The notes beneath the pieces are model-generated. The model was not told where the DNA came from, made no database searches, and was given only the letters and a program-made list of their open reading frames with translations. From the NCBI GenBank assembly GCA_021229015.1, contig CM037784.1:65313223-65377222 (forward strand): a stretch of DNA of 64,000 nt, given 5' to 3'. Shown piece by piece: positions 1 through 12,139 of the stretch (the first letter of the stretch is position 1; the number at the start of each line of letters is the position of its first letter). The translations under genes were made by a program, and so were the position numbers. This DNA comes from Solen grandis (Eukaryota > Mollusca > Bivalvia > Adapedonta > Solenidae).

Positions 1-2
1 CT

Positions 3-502
3 CATCCTTACTTAGCAGCATCTACTGATGGGATTGTGTAAACTAAAGAAAATAATGAAGGATTGTTAGAAATAAAAAACTTACTGCAAAACGACAATTA
101 TCTGATAAAGGAGGCAATAAATAAAGTAGGAGGCTTTTGTTTATAATGTACAAACAATAAAATAGAGTTAAAAAATATCATCCATTCTACTATCAAGCGC
201 AGGGCCAACTTAATATTTTTTTAAAGAAAATGGTGTGCCTTTGTAATTAGAAAGAAAAAAAAAACCCATATGATATTTTCATTAAAAAAAATTATGTCGA
301 CACGCATCTATGGAAAAACAACATGATACCCAAATTGACAGCATTCTATTGGAACTTTTTGCTACCAGAACTAGCACTACCAAGATATGTCACATGTAGT
401 GGAATTAGACAACCCAAAAATCCATGGATATGGACTTCCAATATTATTAATGTTTGTTTATATCATGCTATAGTAATACTTTTAGCATTAAATGGAAAAT
501 GA
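3..502 (+). pseudogene. Decayed YqaJ-type exonuclease domain fragment
   Basis: Broken coding sequence resembling the YqaJ (lambda-exonuclease-like) nuclease fold, which cuts DNA ends using a metal held by Asp and Glu-x-Lys residues. Seen in order: HPYLAASTDGIV at 3-38, the family's Asp-Gly motif; an in-frame TAA at 39-41; EGLLEIKN at about 57-80, the Glu-x-Lys motif; another stop near 120; then, after a frame change, FYYQAQGQLNI at 185-217; and, after another frame change, a closing block at 311-502 containing LLPELALPRYV and ending in TGA. The order and spacing fit the family. The stops and at least two frame changes mean this copy is dead. The domain start lies left of the window. YqaJ proteins in invertebrate genomes often sit on mobile DNA, so this is probably an element remnant, but no element ends are visible. 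It is unlikely to belong to the exons that follow. Confidence 0.7.
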
Positions 503-907
503 GGTTTATAATTTTTTTTCTTTTCCAGTATATTATATTATTATAAAATATTTTTTTAAAAATTTAAAAAAAGAATTTTTTAATTTTTCACATCAAGTGG
601 AAAAGAATTTTAGGTCAATCTTTTTAAATTTTTAAACATAACAGTTTATTTATAGCAGAGTTATTATCTCTGTATTGAGTATTGACATACTTAATTACAA
701 TATATATTATACATGTAGTAGTACAATCCTGATAATCACAGGATTTGTTCATAAATTTATTTTTTTAATATTGTGTGTGTTTCACTTATTAAATTGATGA
801 AAGAATTAGAAGTTTCAGCAAAAATAATTATGATATCTGCACTTTCTGTATTTTCTTTTCAATAATGTTAATAAAATTATTGTTGTTTTTTTTTCTCTAA
901 ATTTCAG

Positions 908-3258
908 TTTATACAGAAAAGACATACCGCAGATTGTGTTACAACCACTAAGCAACCATTCGTACCAGCTGTTCCAGAAGTTTGTCATACAGACCTGGTA
1001 AATATTTTATATTTCAGTAAAGATTGACCTATAAGTAAAAGATACCTTTTTAAACATTTATAATTGTAAGGCTGATAAATATATTGGCCAAACATTTAAA
1101 GATGCTGTTTTGTAATTTCTGGTGTTTGGTTTATACATTTTGTATGAGGAGATGTTCCAACCAACATGTGGTGTGTCACTTGTTGTACTGATACATACCA
1201 ATGTTCCGTTTTTAATTTAGGATGTGCCTCCACCTGAAACTTGCTATAATTTATATTTACAAATTCTGTGTGACTGGGATATGAGTGTAAAAACATTGTG
1301 ATACATTTTCTTATATTTTTATAACTAGTCATCAAAGAATTTAAATTGGTTTTGTTTTAATATTAAAAATTCATTATGTATTAAACATTGTCTATTTATG
1401 TAGGTTTCACATCATGTCAAGTAATTTTGCCATTTTTGCATACAGAGATATATGGTCAATTATGTCCTTACTCTTTTTTCAAAATAGCTTTCTAATTCTT
1501 TTACATACCCATTTGACCTTTTCTTTTCGTTTTTCAAGTCTCATCTTATAGACTAGGCCATGGTGGGGAACTCATTTATGGTCACTTGTTTTTCTACTTC
1601 ACCATGTTCCAGGCCGATGTTAAACAGAAAATGTTTGTAACAGTTATTTGTAAAAATATATATAAGGAACAATTTAACAAAATTATTGATGCTTTATTTA
1701 AAAAAAAACAACTAGAAAAATAATTACAAAAATCAATTATTTTTTATAATATCAATTATTTTTTATTATATCAATGCATTTATGCACATTTAACATTTAA
1801 TTTCAGATTAAGGACAAACCTACAAGGATTTCTACACCCACAGTTGTAACCAACAGTCAGTCAGGAACATCAGACAACAACTTTGAAGTACAGGTAAAAA
1901 AGAACCATTACTGTATACATTACATGTTTTTTTCAGATATTAAATATATTTGTAATTAGTTAATTTTAGCTTTAATATCCATTGCATATTTAAAGTTATT
2001 TATGTTATTTATATCATTGTATAACATTGTGAAAACATAGTGTACATATAACAAAATTGATATTAAATATAAGATTTGTATGCTTTAAACAATAAAAAAC
2101 GAAATAAAAAGGTTGAAGTTTGGGGAGCTTGAAAATTAAATAGAATCCACCAAACTTGAATTTTATTTACTTGATTTAAATGAAGTCAAAAAAAACAAGT
2201 TATTCCGTATTTAAATCATTTAATTTTAACAAATTATTTTCCCGTTATTTATTATATTTGTATTCCAAAATATAATATCCTTATAGTCCAAAGAAAAAAC
2301 AACTAACTCAAGACAGTTGTGTGCTCTTTTATATAGTTCAATAAATCCGTGAAAGGCGAAATACCCGTGAAAATTGTTTTTAATTTTACTCCGCTGCATG
2401 AGAAAAACAGATGTTAGGCACACTCCGTTACGTTAACTCCGTCATAAAAGGAGCCACGTGCTCAGTTAGGCACTAAACTCCGCCTACATTATATAAAATA
2501 AGCCTTGTTTATTAGGATTCACGCACTCGTCCAAAACAGTAAAGTTTGTGGGAAGAAACATTTTGCATAAGTAGATAGTTGATGAGAAAACACAGGAGTG
2601 TAAATGGTACTCTGGAGTGGTTCTGAATGTCATATCATGTCAGTCACACATCCTTGTAATGGTATATGTAAAACAAATAATGGTAAGCCTTTGTTATTAG
2701 TCCATAATATTGTCTATACTTTAAATTGTTTAATATAATACTGATTTCACTATTCTGTTAAAAAGTTTTTTTTAATATATAAGTGTTGATTGACACTCAA
2801 GGAAAACTATTTTTATTGTTACAGACATCATACAATTAACATTGATTATTTAATGTACATAATCCAGAACAATTTAAATTAAAATATAGGGGGCCACCAT
2901 GGCCGAGAGAGTAAAGTCGCTGACTTTAACATTCACTCAGCCCCTCGCCGCGTGGCTTCAAATCAAGGAAGGGTGATTCGGATTTTCATGTGAGGAAACC
3001 TTCTAGCTGGCTTGCGGTAGGCCGGTGGTTCTACCTGGATGATTCCGTGCATTCTGTGTCTTCCTCCACCAATAATAAGCTGGACGTCGCTATATGACTG
3101 AAATACTGTCGAAGCGACAGTAAGCTCAAATATTCATTTCAATATAAACATGCCTGTTTAATCTAGACCAGATTAAACCAGAAGAAGACTCCCCCAATGA
3201 AGTTGATGATTTGTATAAAGATTGGAGTGAAGGTTCCTTGAAATTTTTAGATTTGTAA
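908..3258 (+). CDS. 3' end of an unrecognised multi-exon gene
   Basis: Three short exons form one open phase-0 reading. Exon 908-997 (30 codons) has acceptor tttctctaaatttcag and donor CTG/gtaaat, and includes the residues CVTTTKQPFVPAVPEVC. Exon 1807-1893 (29 codons) has acceptor atttaatttcag and donor CAG/gtaaaa, and is rich in Thr, Ser and Asn. Terminal exon 3172-3258 is acidic, includes DDLYKDWSEGSLKFLDL, and stops with TAA at 3256-3258. An AATAAA follows at 3291. All three exons are 87-90 bases and splice in the same phase, which is unlikely by chance. The low-complexity, polar composition suggests a flexible tail. No domain was recognised. Upstream exons probably lie left of the window. 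The last intron carries a SINE that ends about 40 bases before the final acceptor. Transcript data would be needed to confirm the chain. Confidence 0.5.
2493..2499 (+). promoter_or_regulatory. TATA box of a possible internal promoter
   Basis: The sequence reads cgcctacattatataaaata, with TATAAAA at 2493-2499. It follows a CACGTG E-box at 2455-2460 and a C-rich ccgcc motif at 2480. About 105 bases downstream is an ATG that opens into a strong GTAAGC donor. This arrangement fits an alternative promoter inside the gene at 908-3258. TATA-like strings are common in AT-rich DNA, so the support is positional only. Confidence 0.35.
2604..2682 (+). CDS. Possible alternative first coding exon
   Basis: ATG at 2604, directly preceded by an in-frame TAA, opens 26 codons (MVLWSGSECHIMSVTH and onward) plus one base, ending at a strong donor (G/gtaagc, GT at 2683). 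One leftover base joins in frame to the terminal exon at 3172-3258 if the nearby acceptor ctag at 3163-3166 is used, because the two extra bases then complete a codon. This would give a short protein of about 56 residues with a Cys-containing N-terminus and the same acidic tail. The TATA box 105 bases upstream supports a start here. The product is unknown and the ATG could be chance. Confidence 0.3.
2889..3130 (+). repeat. tRNA-derived SINE, family B, copy 1
   Basis: The copy starts with an A-box-like ccatggccgagagagtaaag and has a decayed B-box near 2951-2964. The body is the motif ggtggttctacctgg followed by ctggacgtcgctatatgact and cgaagcgacagtaagct. The same body recurs at 31958-32162. 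A tRNA-like head, a conserved body and a short simple tail are typical of SINEs, which are copied by LINE enzymes. The body may belong to the V-SINE-type families described in molluscs. It lies in the last intron of the 908-3258 gene. Confidence 0.7.
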
Positions 3259-3290
3259 TGTAAGTTAAGTATTCTGATGATTTTTCAGAA

Positions 3291-3296
3291 AATAAA
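3291..3296 (+). other. Polyadenylation signal
   Basis: AATAAA lies 33 bases after the TAA at 3256-3258, a normal short spacing for a 3' UTR. It supports 3172-3258 as the terminal exon. Confidence 0.45.
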
Positions 3297-3299
3297 TAT

Positions 3300-5198
3300 C
3301 CTTTATGAATATTATTGATTTTTGATTAACATAATAGATCCATTTTACTATATTTACCTTTCTGATACTAAAAGTTTTGTGTGTCTAGCATCCAGCGCCA
3401 TATCAAATGCTTTATCAGCCCTGTGTCACATGACAAGATTAATCACATACACAAAAATCAAATACATAGGGGTAGGTCAAAGGAAGCTGCACCAACCATC
3501 CATAAGAAAGGGAGCTATCCCCCACCCTCACCCCCTCTCTTACACACTATTGGAGAGTTTGGTCACATGATTAATGAGGTCATGCAACACAGAATTTCTA
3601 TCTGATAAAAAAATTTCTATAAATATTGGTAAATGGCCCTTAAGACCAAAATAATGAAAAAGGGTAATATGTATTATAGTATGAATTAAAAAAAAATATT
3701 TTGAAATTATGTGATTCACATAATTAAGACATACAATATGAAAATATGAAACATCCATTTATTAAACATTACATTTTTCTTTTTATCTGTTTAGAAACAA
3801 AACAAATAGACATTTTCCATTTTATTCACAGTAATTAAGAAACAAAACAGGTTTGTAGGTTAAATACTTGATATTAACACAAACTACACAATTTTGTTAA
3901 TTTGTGTACAGATATACATAGTGTTTGGTTACAAAAGTTACCTCCCCTTTTATTGTGTTGCAGTTTACATATAACACCAATGCTACACCATATGTATTAG
4001 GAGTTCTCACTGGAATTACTTTTAATGATGGTTTGTTTACATTCAGATTAATTTTCATTTTGTTAATTTCAGTATTTGTCTTGTTCTAATCAAATATTTA
4101 TGTGTAAGACATTATTTTACATTTAATGTTTAACATAGCAGCGACTATAAAAATTTATTATTGATATGATCTGTGGTACCACAAAAGTTAGCTCTGTCAT
4201 CAATAACTTTGTGTATATTCTCACTAAACAACTTCTATATAACATTTATAGTAATTAAAATACCTTTATTTAACTATACAGAACAATAACTGTTAAACTG
4301 AAGTCAAATAGAACTCTCCTTAGTGCAAATACAGTTGGTAATTTTCACCATACCCCACCCACGTTTTCATTTATATAACCCCTTAAAACTCTAGCACATT
4401 ATCATTTAGGTTAGCAGGGAGTGTGATACCCATGTGCTTCCTCGTAAAACATATACGTGTTGTACCATACTTTTAAGTTCATTTTATACCTCGGAAACTG
4501 ACAATTGCCGAAGAAAAGTCACTGAAAATCTGAATATCTCGGGATAATATTGCCAGACAATAATAGCTGCACAGACACCGGCATTAGATTAAATCGCCTT
4601 CAAAAAACCACACAACTTTCTTTGTTGACGAACTGCACAATTCTAAATGACATAAACAGAATAACGTTTAGTATAATGTATGTAACATTGCTTAAACGGG
4701 TATCAGCAATTGGATCGAACTAGGGTGGGAAAAGTGAATAATGATCAAAAGAAACAGATACATAAAATGGAATTTTATGAAAATGTCGTAAACATGTACA
4801 TCTAAACAACATACATTATAAATATACAAAATACATGTAAGTAATAAATTAAGTTTGACAACCATATGATACACGTTTTTTTTCTCTATATTATGAGCGA
4901 TATTTTAAAGCCATATAAAGGCCATATAATAAGACAAAAATACTGATAATTGAAAAATAAAATACAATTGTATTCTATATTACTTTAGAATGTATGTATG
5001 CAATTTCGTCTAAAAAGAAATAAGTATATCAAGTTATTTTAGGTATAATACCGCCTTGTCTTTGTTTTTGAGCATAATTTGGAGCTAAGAGGCATAGATG
5101 ATATATATTATATTGCGTTCGTATGCGATAACTATTGCATGTTAACCCGAATGCTACTGCGTGCCAGCGCAAAACAAACACATATATATATATATTAC
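3300..5198. other. AT-rich non-coding stretch
   Basis: No exon, repeat boundary or RNA gene could be supported here. Short open frames around 3322-3758 overlap on both strands and show no codon bias or splice signals. A short TA run at 5181-5195 precedes the next candidate exon. Confidence 0.5.
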
Positions 5199-5289
5199 CG
5201 ATTGACCGCTGCCGTGGGTTGTTGAATACTAATCTTCTGAAACTCATCTGCAAGCCCATAGTCAATGGTTTCCGTGCAGTCATTCAAGA
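5199..5289 (-). CDS. Weak internal exon candidate
   Basis: On the reverse strand a 91-base open block sits between acceptor attcctttcaag and donor CG/gtaata. It reads through residues such as ETIDYGLADEFQKISIQ and is richer in G and C than its flanks. It begins with two bases of a split codon and ends with two. No partner exon was found and the peptide is unrecognised. It may be a real exon of a reverse-strand gene or chance. Confidence 0.22.
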
Positions 5290-5299
5290 CTTGAAAGGA

Positions 5300-6079
5300 A
5301 TCTCAAAACACACGAAATTGTTGCAGAGGTTTCATTGATCACCGCATCTGTCATTTGAAACATTGTAAGTAAATCAAATATTACAAAAGAACAAAATGTA
5401 TAGTAAACATGCTTCGTAATTGGTTGACGATTAGTTTAATGTAGTTTAATAATCACAGGAAACGTTCTTGGTTGGGTATCAACTTAATGCATTATGAATA
5501 CATTGCTGAGACACTCGGCTTAAATTTAAGCATCGCAAACGGTACAGTGCGTAGTGATACAAATATGTCAGTAAACGAATCGATAAGACGGTGTCAAAAG
5601 CACAATAAATGAAAACATAATTATTTTAAAACATTTTAAATCCATACACTGCTTAATACAGTCGAAGATTGAATGATTGCAGTATGCGTGTTTCAATTTC
5701 AACTCAGTAGATACTAGATTCTTCACATCTGGACAGCCCTCAAAAAATTATCGATTCAATTTATTGATGTTTCTAATTACTGAAAAATCAAAATACATTT
5801 TGTTTAACACATATTCCGTTTAAAATTGTGATACCTTCATTCCTGCAGTTAGTGTTGCATAAGTTTAATACCCTGGATATGATGGACTTCGAATATATTC
5901 AGTTAGCATCCATTTTAGAAAAAAATAAATTTGCTATCATTTGTCCGCCTTTTCGTCCGTCACAAAATTTTGTTGTTTTTTTTTTGCATATCTCCATTAC
6001 AAATAAATAGAAGAGTCATGCCACTTTACAAAAATGCCCAAGTATTCAAAGTTGTGCGCATCTATTTTATCGAATTTTT
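5300..6079. other. AT-rich non-coding stretch
   Basis: Nothing supportable was seen: no long frame, no tandem repeat and no paired splice sites. Confidence 0.45.
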
Positions 6080-7525
6080 AGCTCACCTGAGCACAAAGTG
6101 CTCAAGGTGAGCTTTTGTGATCGCCCTTCGTCCGGCGTCGTGCGTCGTCCGTCGTCAACAATTTGCTTTAAACGACATCTCCTCTGAAACCACTGGACAG
6201 AATTTAATGAAACTTGGAAGGAATGTTCCTTGGGTGAGGCTCTACAAAAGTTGCTAAAATAAAGTTGATCCATGAAGAACTATGAAAAATAATTTGAAAA
6301 CTTTCCTTAAAACTACTGGCCAGATTTTAAAATAAATTGGTACAGATGTTCCTTGGATCAACCTCTACCAAAGTTGCTAAAATAATTCCGATCCGTAAAA
6401 AAACATGGCCGCCAGGGGCGGGGCTTATTTGCCTTATATGTATATAGGGAAACCTTTAAACAACATCTCCTCTGAAACCACTGGACAGAATTTGATTAAA
6501 CTTGGCGGGGATGATCCTTGGGTCAACCTTCACAAAAGTTGCTAAAATAAACTTGATCCATGTAGAACTCTGGTTGCCATGGCAACAAAAAGAAGAAAAA
6601 AATGAAAACTTTAAAAATCATCTTCTTCAAAACTACTTGCCAGATTTTAAAATAAATTGGTACAGATGTTCCTTGGGTCAACCTTCACACAAGTTGTTAA
6701 AATAAACTTGATCCATGTAGAACTCTGGTTGCCATGGCAAGAAAAAGAAAAAAAAAAATGAAAACTTTAAAAATCATCTTCTTCAAAACTACTTGCCAGA
6801 TTTTAAAATAAATTGGTACAGGTGTTCCTTGGGTCAACCTCTACCAAAGTTGCTAAAATTTTTCCGATCCGTGAAAACCATGGCCGCCAGGGACGGGGCT
6901 TATTTGCCTTATATGTATATAGAGAAACCTTTAATCAACATTTCCTCTGAAACCACTGGAAAGAATTTGATTAAATTTGGCAGGAATGATCCTTGGGTCA
7001 ACCTTCACAAACGTTCCTAAAATAAACTTGATCCATATAGAACTCTTGTTGCCATGGCAAGAAAAAGAAAAAAAAAATATGAAAACTTTAAAAATCATCT
7101 TCTTCAAAACTACTTGCCAGATTTTAAAATAAATTGGTACAGGTGTTCCTTGGGTCAACCTCTACCAAAGTTGCTAAAATTTTTCCGATCCGTGAAAACC
7201 ATGGCCGCCAGGGACGGGGCTTATTTGCCTTATATATATGTAGGGAAAACTTTAATCAACATTTCCTCTGTAACCACCGGAAAGAATTTGATTAAATTTG
7301 GCAGGAATGATCCTTGGGTCAACCTTCACAAATGTTCCTAAAATAAACTTGATCCATATAGAACTCTTGTTGCCATGGCAACAAAAAGAAAAAAAATATG
7401 AAAACTTTAAAAATCATCTTCTTCAAAACTACTTGCCAGATTTTAAAATAAATTGGTACAGGTGTTCCTTGGGTCAACCTATTTATCTCAGGTGAGCGAT
7501 TTAGGGCCATCATGGGCCTCTTGTT
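6080..7525 (+). mobile_element. Hairpin-ended non-autonomous element 1 (Helentron-like)
   Basis: The left end is a near-perfect 34-base hairpin (6080-6113) with arms AGCTCACCTgAGCAC and GTGCTcAAGGTGAGCT around a 3-base loop, then a block of cgtcg-type motifs (6125-6160). The right end is ctcaggtgagcga, an inverted partner of the left end, then a 17-base palindrome agggccatcatgggcct (7503-7519) and cttgttt. In between are tandem units of about 320 bases that contain gttccttgggtcaacc, ccatggcaacaaaaag and ggcggggcttatttgcc. There is no coding capacity: the open frames inside are repeat translations. Asymmetric inverted ends, a hairpin close to one end and internal tandem repeats match descriptions of Helentron-associated elements and the oyster 'pearl' elements. 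That class assignment is inference. Confidence 0.75.
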
Positions 7526-10500
7526 TAAAATATTTATGGTTTTGGACCTAGTGGAATTGGCCTAATCTTGTGGCATCCGTGTCTAGTAGACATGTTTAAT
7601 ATAGTTTTTTATTTTATAGTTTTTTTTTTGTTTTTGTTTTTTTTTGTTTTGTTTAGTTTTTTTCAGTTCGATTAACTTTTTGACAGATATGATATCAATA
7701 GTCTTTAAATGAATGTGAATATAAATGACAAGTTATATTCGCACTATATGCATATATGTTTTCCAAAACAAATTTATCAAGACGTGCCTTAATATGTTAA
7801 CATTAATATATTGAGCAAAGCAGGGGTAAATACAGCAGAATAAGAACTAAAATACATAAACACTGACTGTAATTTTAGCATTTGCTTTCTTATTACGAAT
7901 AGACGACATAGTTGGCATTTGTTTAAGACTATTCGATATAGCATAATTTACAGATGTGAACAAGTGCGAAATACTCGAATTTTTCTACACTGTTATACAT
8001 TAACATGTGAAACATGTAATCAGGCAATACAGTTTAATAATACATTTATTATTTATCATAAATCGAACATATTCATCCAAATGAAATGTAAACTTTTGAA
8101 AATGGACTACAAATCAAACCAGAATTCGGATAAAGCAAGCGATGCTTTAAGATACTTCTATGTAAAATGTAAACAAAGACGTTTATTTTATTGTTTATGC
8201 AACATATAAAAACATTACAATCATCAATTTTCAAGGGACAATAAGTTTCGTTGATAACGTGGAGAGGTTTTTTCCGTGACTTTTAACCCCAATGAAAGTC
8301 GTTTATTTAACAGAATGCATATATCCATGAAATCCCTTTAAGTACATAATCAACGAAATATATATATATATTTTTTTATTATTTTTTTTAACATATTTTT
8401 TTTTAAGTTCTGATAGTATTATAAACAGACTTGCATTCATTGATCATAAATCCTACTGTTCATTTCCAGTAATGTTGCCCCTATGGAAAGCTCCTACAAG
8501 GTAACCTTAATTAAAACATTTGGAGGCGACAACTTCGTTTGTCACATCCTTTTATGATTCAGTTTTACATTCTAAACTTCTCCTCCGAAAACCAGGGAAG
8601 TGCTGAGCAGTAACCAAGTGACAGCATCATCATGGCAGCTAAAACGAAATGAAAACTTAAATTCTCGTGGAAATGAAATAAAATCTTGAAGTGTTGAAAA
8701 TCAAGGACAATATGTACATGTTTGTAATGTAATCAAATTCTTGATAAAACGAAAAAATAAATTGCTTTTAATAAAACCATCATCATTGTCATCATTATCA
8801 TTAACAGCAACAAAAATAAAACAGTAACACATGCATACCGGTTGATATTGAAAACATAATGAAGTATAACACTTTTTTTTTCAAATATATTTTCCTCTAC
8901 AATGATATCCTGAAAAGTCAGCTAAGAGTCACACTCAATCATGTAACATATATAATAGCGGTACATATATAAAACAAGGGAAGTCACATGACATGCCCAA
9001 TTCCCGTATGTTCAAATGCAAATTACATATGATTACATTTGTATCTGATGGTTTATTTAAAATACGAAGCGCGAAGCTTTTGCTCATGGCGCGCTTAAAT
9101 GTGGAATTTGTTTTATCATTTTTCACTTCTTCAGTCTCAGTTCGACAATTTCTTCTGGTACCCGTTTGAGCAATATTACATGATCTGCAAAATACATGAT
9201 TCTAAAAAGGCATTTATATTTGTTTAGTTTGCCAATGAAGGCATATGTATGTTAATTTATGGCGATTAGTGTCACGCCTTTGTCAAAGCAACTTTTTTTC
9301 ATGATGTTTATGTCCTACGAGAGTGATTAGAACTGTCTATATTAAGTATGTGCGACACTGGCACTAGAACCGCAAAATTGCCGATCACATTTGGATCCAA
9401 ACTCCGCGCTGCAGTTACGTCACGCTACGCTAATTTAACCACTGTCACCACACAAGTCACGTGATGATAGTTGAAACAATGTGATCAAAATATGGCCATA
9501 TAACCAACTGTTAAATTAACCACAACGTCTTTTTCTTCCAAAATGTGTTGAAAACACTCTAACCGGTTTGTTTTTAAACAATCGTTGGATTAAATTCTCT
9601 TGCACAATCGAAAATCAGTTGCCGTTCACTTTCACAAGCCACCTGCAATGTTGTCTAGTTACCGGTGTAGCAGTAAATTCTAAAAACAATGTTATTTTAT
9701 TTTTTTATTTACTTTTTTTCATAATCATGAATGTTATTTTCGTTAAATATAACAAAACTGATATGATATATTGAACTAAAATCAAGAGTAAAATAAATGA
9801 ATCCGGCCTATATCAGCCGAATCTACTTGTGGTGGCAGTGGTTATCGATAACTGTAAAGGGGGGTAACTACTGCGGCGGAGTTTGATTTGGATCTTGATT
9901 TATATCAAAGATCTGTTCGATTGAAAAAAAAAGTTTCGTTCTCCTGCACAGTATATTGAAACAAAGTAAGGAACGGAATCTTCTATCACTTAAATACGAA
10001 GGTCGTTGCTTTGAATAAATGTATGCTAACACGGTTCGATCAGTCTGATATACAAGTTAACAAATGGTATATTAAGTCATTGTCAAAAGGCATCCTTAAC
10101 GAAGTAATAACACGAAATGTCAACAGTTTGTTCATGTTTTAATTTTACTTCTTCTTATATATTAATATATTATTTCAATTATTTACAACAACAACAACGG
10201 AATCTCAGTAGTTAAAGTAGAAATAATTTATGCATTGATTTTAAATTTGAAAGTTGATCTTTGTCAAAGGAAAAACTCCCATTTGTAACAAGTTTGTTTT
10301 TCAAATAATAATTATCTGTTTTTATTTAGTTTTAAGTTTTTAGTGTAAAATGCATTAAAATAAGATTAAGGACACATATTTTTTCAAATGATAATAATTT
10401 GCTTTAGATAAATTTTTAGTTTTAATAACTAAGGACATAAAAACACTATTTTAAAGTAAAAAGTAAAGAAGAAGAAAAATAAAACAAGAAAATCATGGAA

Positions 10501-10973
10501 TATGTTACAGTTTGCCATCGCAATGTTTCGGGTACTCCAATTGTTTGGATATAAAGCTGTCACAATACGCTTAAAGAGTTGTTTTGCTAGAAAAAGGACG
10601 TCTGTTTGTATTTATAGCATTTTCTTTTCAAATAGTTTATTAATTTCAAATGAATTAATTATATCTAATAGGTTAAAAACTTTGTTTAAAGAAAATTACC
10701 ATAGCTAAGTACATGTACCTCAAAAATGAACTCGCTGACCTATACTTTTTACTTGTTTTGATAAAAAATCTGTTGAAGGATTTTCTGTAAAAAAAAATGT
10801 CTGAACTGAAGTTAAAAGATGGGTTTTGTCCATTTGTGGGACAATTAAGTACCTGAGGCTATTTAAACAATACCTTCAGATTAAATTGAATTATCGTTAT
10901 GTGTGTCTTCAATTTGCAGAACCTTTCACTTTTTTTCTATTTGACAAGAGATGTATATTGTCTGCTTTTTATT
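7526..10973. other. AT-rich stretch, one micro-exon candidate
   Basis: Mostly featureless. T-rich low complexity lies at 7605-7675 and 8360-8405. At 8470-8500 a 31-base block sits between a good acceptor (gttcatttccag) and donor (AAG/gtaacc) and could be a micro-exon (residues NVAPMESSYK), but no partner was found. A somewhat G+C-rich patch at 9380-9470 includes CACGTG and several CG dinucleotides without a linked frame. Confidence 0.35.
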
Positions 10974-11379
10974 AGCTCACCTGAGCACAACGTGCTCAAG
11001 GTGAGCTTTTGTGATCGCCCTTCGTCCGTCGTCGTGTGTCGTGCGTCGTCAACAATTTGCTTTAAACGACATCTCCTCTGAAACCGCTGGACAGAATTTA
11101 ATGAAACTTGGCAGGAATGTTCCTTGGGTGAGGCTCTACAAAAGTTGCTAAAATAAAGTTGATCCATGAAGAACTCTGGTTGCCATGGCAACAAAAAGAA
11201 AAATAATTTGAAAACTTTAAAAATCATCTCCTTCAAAACTACTGGCCAGATTTCAAAATAATTTGGTATAGATGTTCCTTGTGTCAACCTCTACCAAAGT
11301 TGCTAAAATTATTCCGATCCGTAAAAAAACATGGCCGCCAGGGGCGGGGCTTATTTGCTTTATATGTTTATAGAGAATA

Positions 11380-11797
11380 TAATAGAATATTGATTTAAAG
11401 ACACCCCAACAGTCGAAAGACGTCATATGGTGTCTAAAAACGCTTAAAAATACGATAAGTCACAAAATTATACACAAGTGAATCCCGCACAGCAGGAGAG
11501 TAAACACGTTTAACATATCACGTATGTAAAATCAAAGCTTGTTATATATACCAACATCTTTAATAAAAGCGATCAAAGTATCAACAGAAACAGTATTAAA
11601 GAGGTCTAACATAGATGCCACATTAAAATAATTAGTTCTAATAAGATTTAAATCAATACAGTCGACTAAAATATGTTTCATTGTATACGGTTCCTGGCAA
11701 GGAATGCATACAGGTTGTTCTTCTCGATTTAATAGATAGGAGTGAGTCAAACGATATGTCCTATGCAAACGATTATAACACATTCCTCCCTACCCGG
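11380..11797 (-). pseudogene. 5'-truncated non-LTR retrotransposon 3' fragment
   Basis: A reverse-strand frame at 11532-11783 reads RLTHSYLLNREEQPVCIPC and then MKHILVDCIDL. The G/H-x-RLTH-(x)n-C-x-x-C-(x)n-HIL-x-x-C pattern is the Cys/His segment found after the reverse transcriptase in Jockey/I-type and related LINEs. Only the extreme 3' part is present: about 83 codons and 150 bases of 3' flank down to about 11380. An A-run at 11800-11821 on the plus strand borders the 5' side and probably belongs to the host element's a-rich segment. It is dead by truncation. Confidence 0.65.
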
Positions 11798-12139
11798 CGC
11801 AAAAAAAAAAAAAAAAAAAAAAGAGAGAAAACTTTAAAAATCATCTTCTTCAAAACTACTGGCCAGATTTTAAAATAAATTGGTACAGATGTTCCTTGGG
11901 TCAACCTCTACCAAAGTTGCTAAAATTATTCCGATCCGTTAAAAAACATGGCCGCCAGGGGCGGGGCTTATTTGCCTTATATGTATATAGAGAAACCTTT
12001 AAACAACATCTCCTCTGAAACCACTGGACAGATTTAGATTAAACTTGGCAGGGATGATCCCTGGGTCAACCTTCACAAAAGTTGCTAAAATAAACTTGAT
12101 CCATGTAGAACTCTGGTTGCCATGGCAACAAAAAGAAAA

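Noticed and set aside
6502..7513. Open frames of 64-95 codons with shared peptides inside element 1
   Set aside because: They are translations of the non-coding repeat unit, appear on both strands and recur in element 2.
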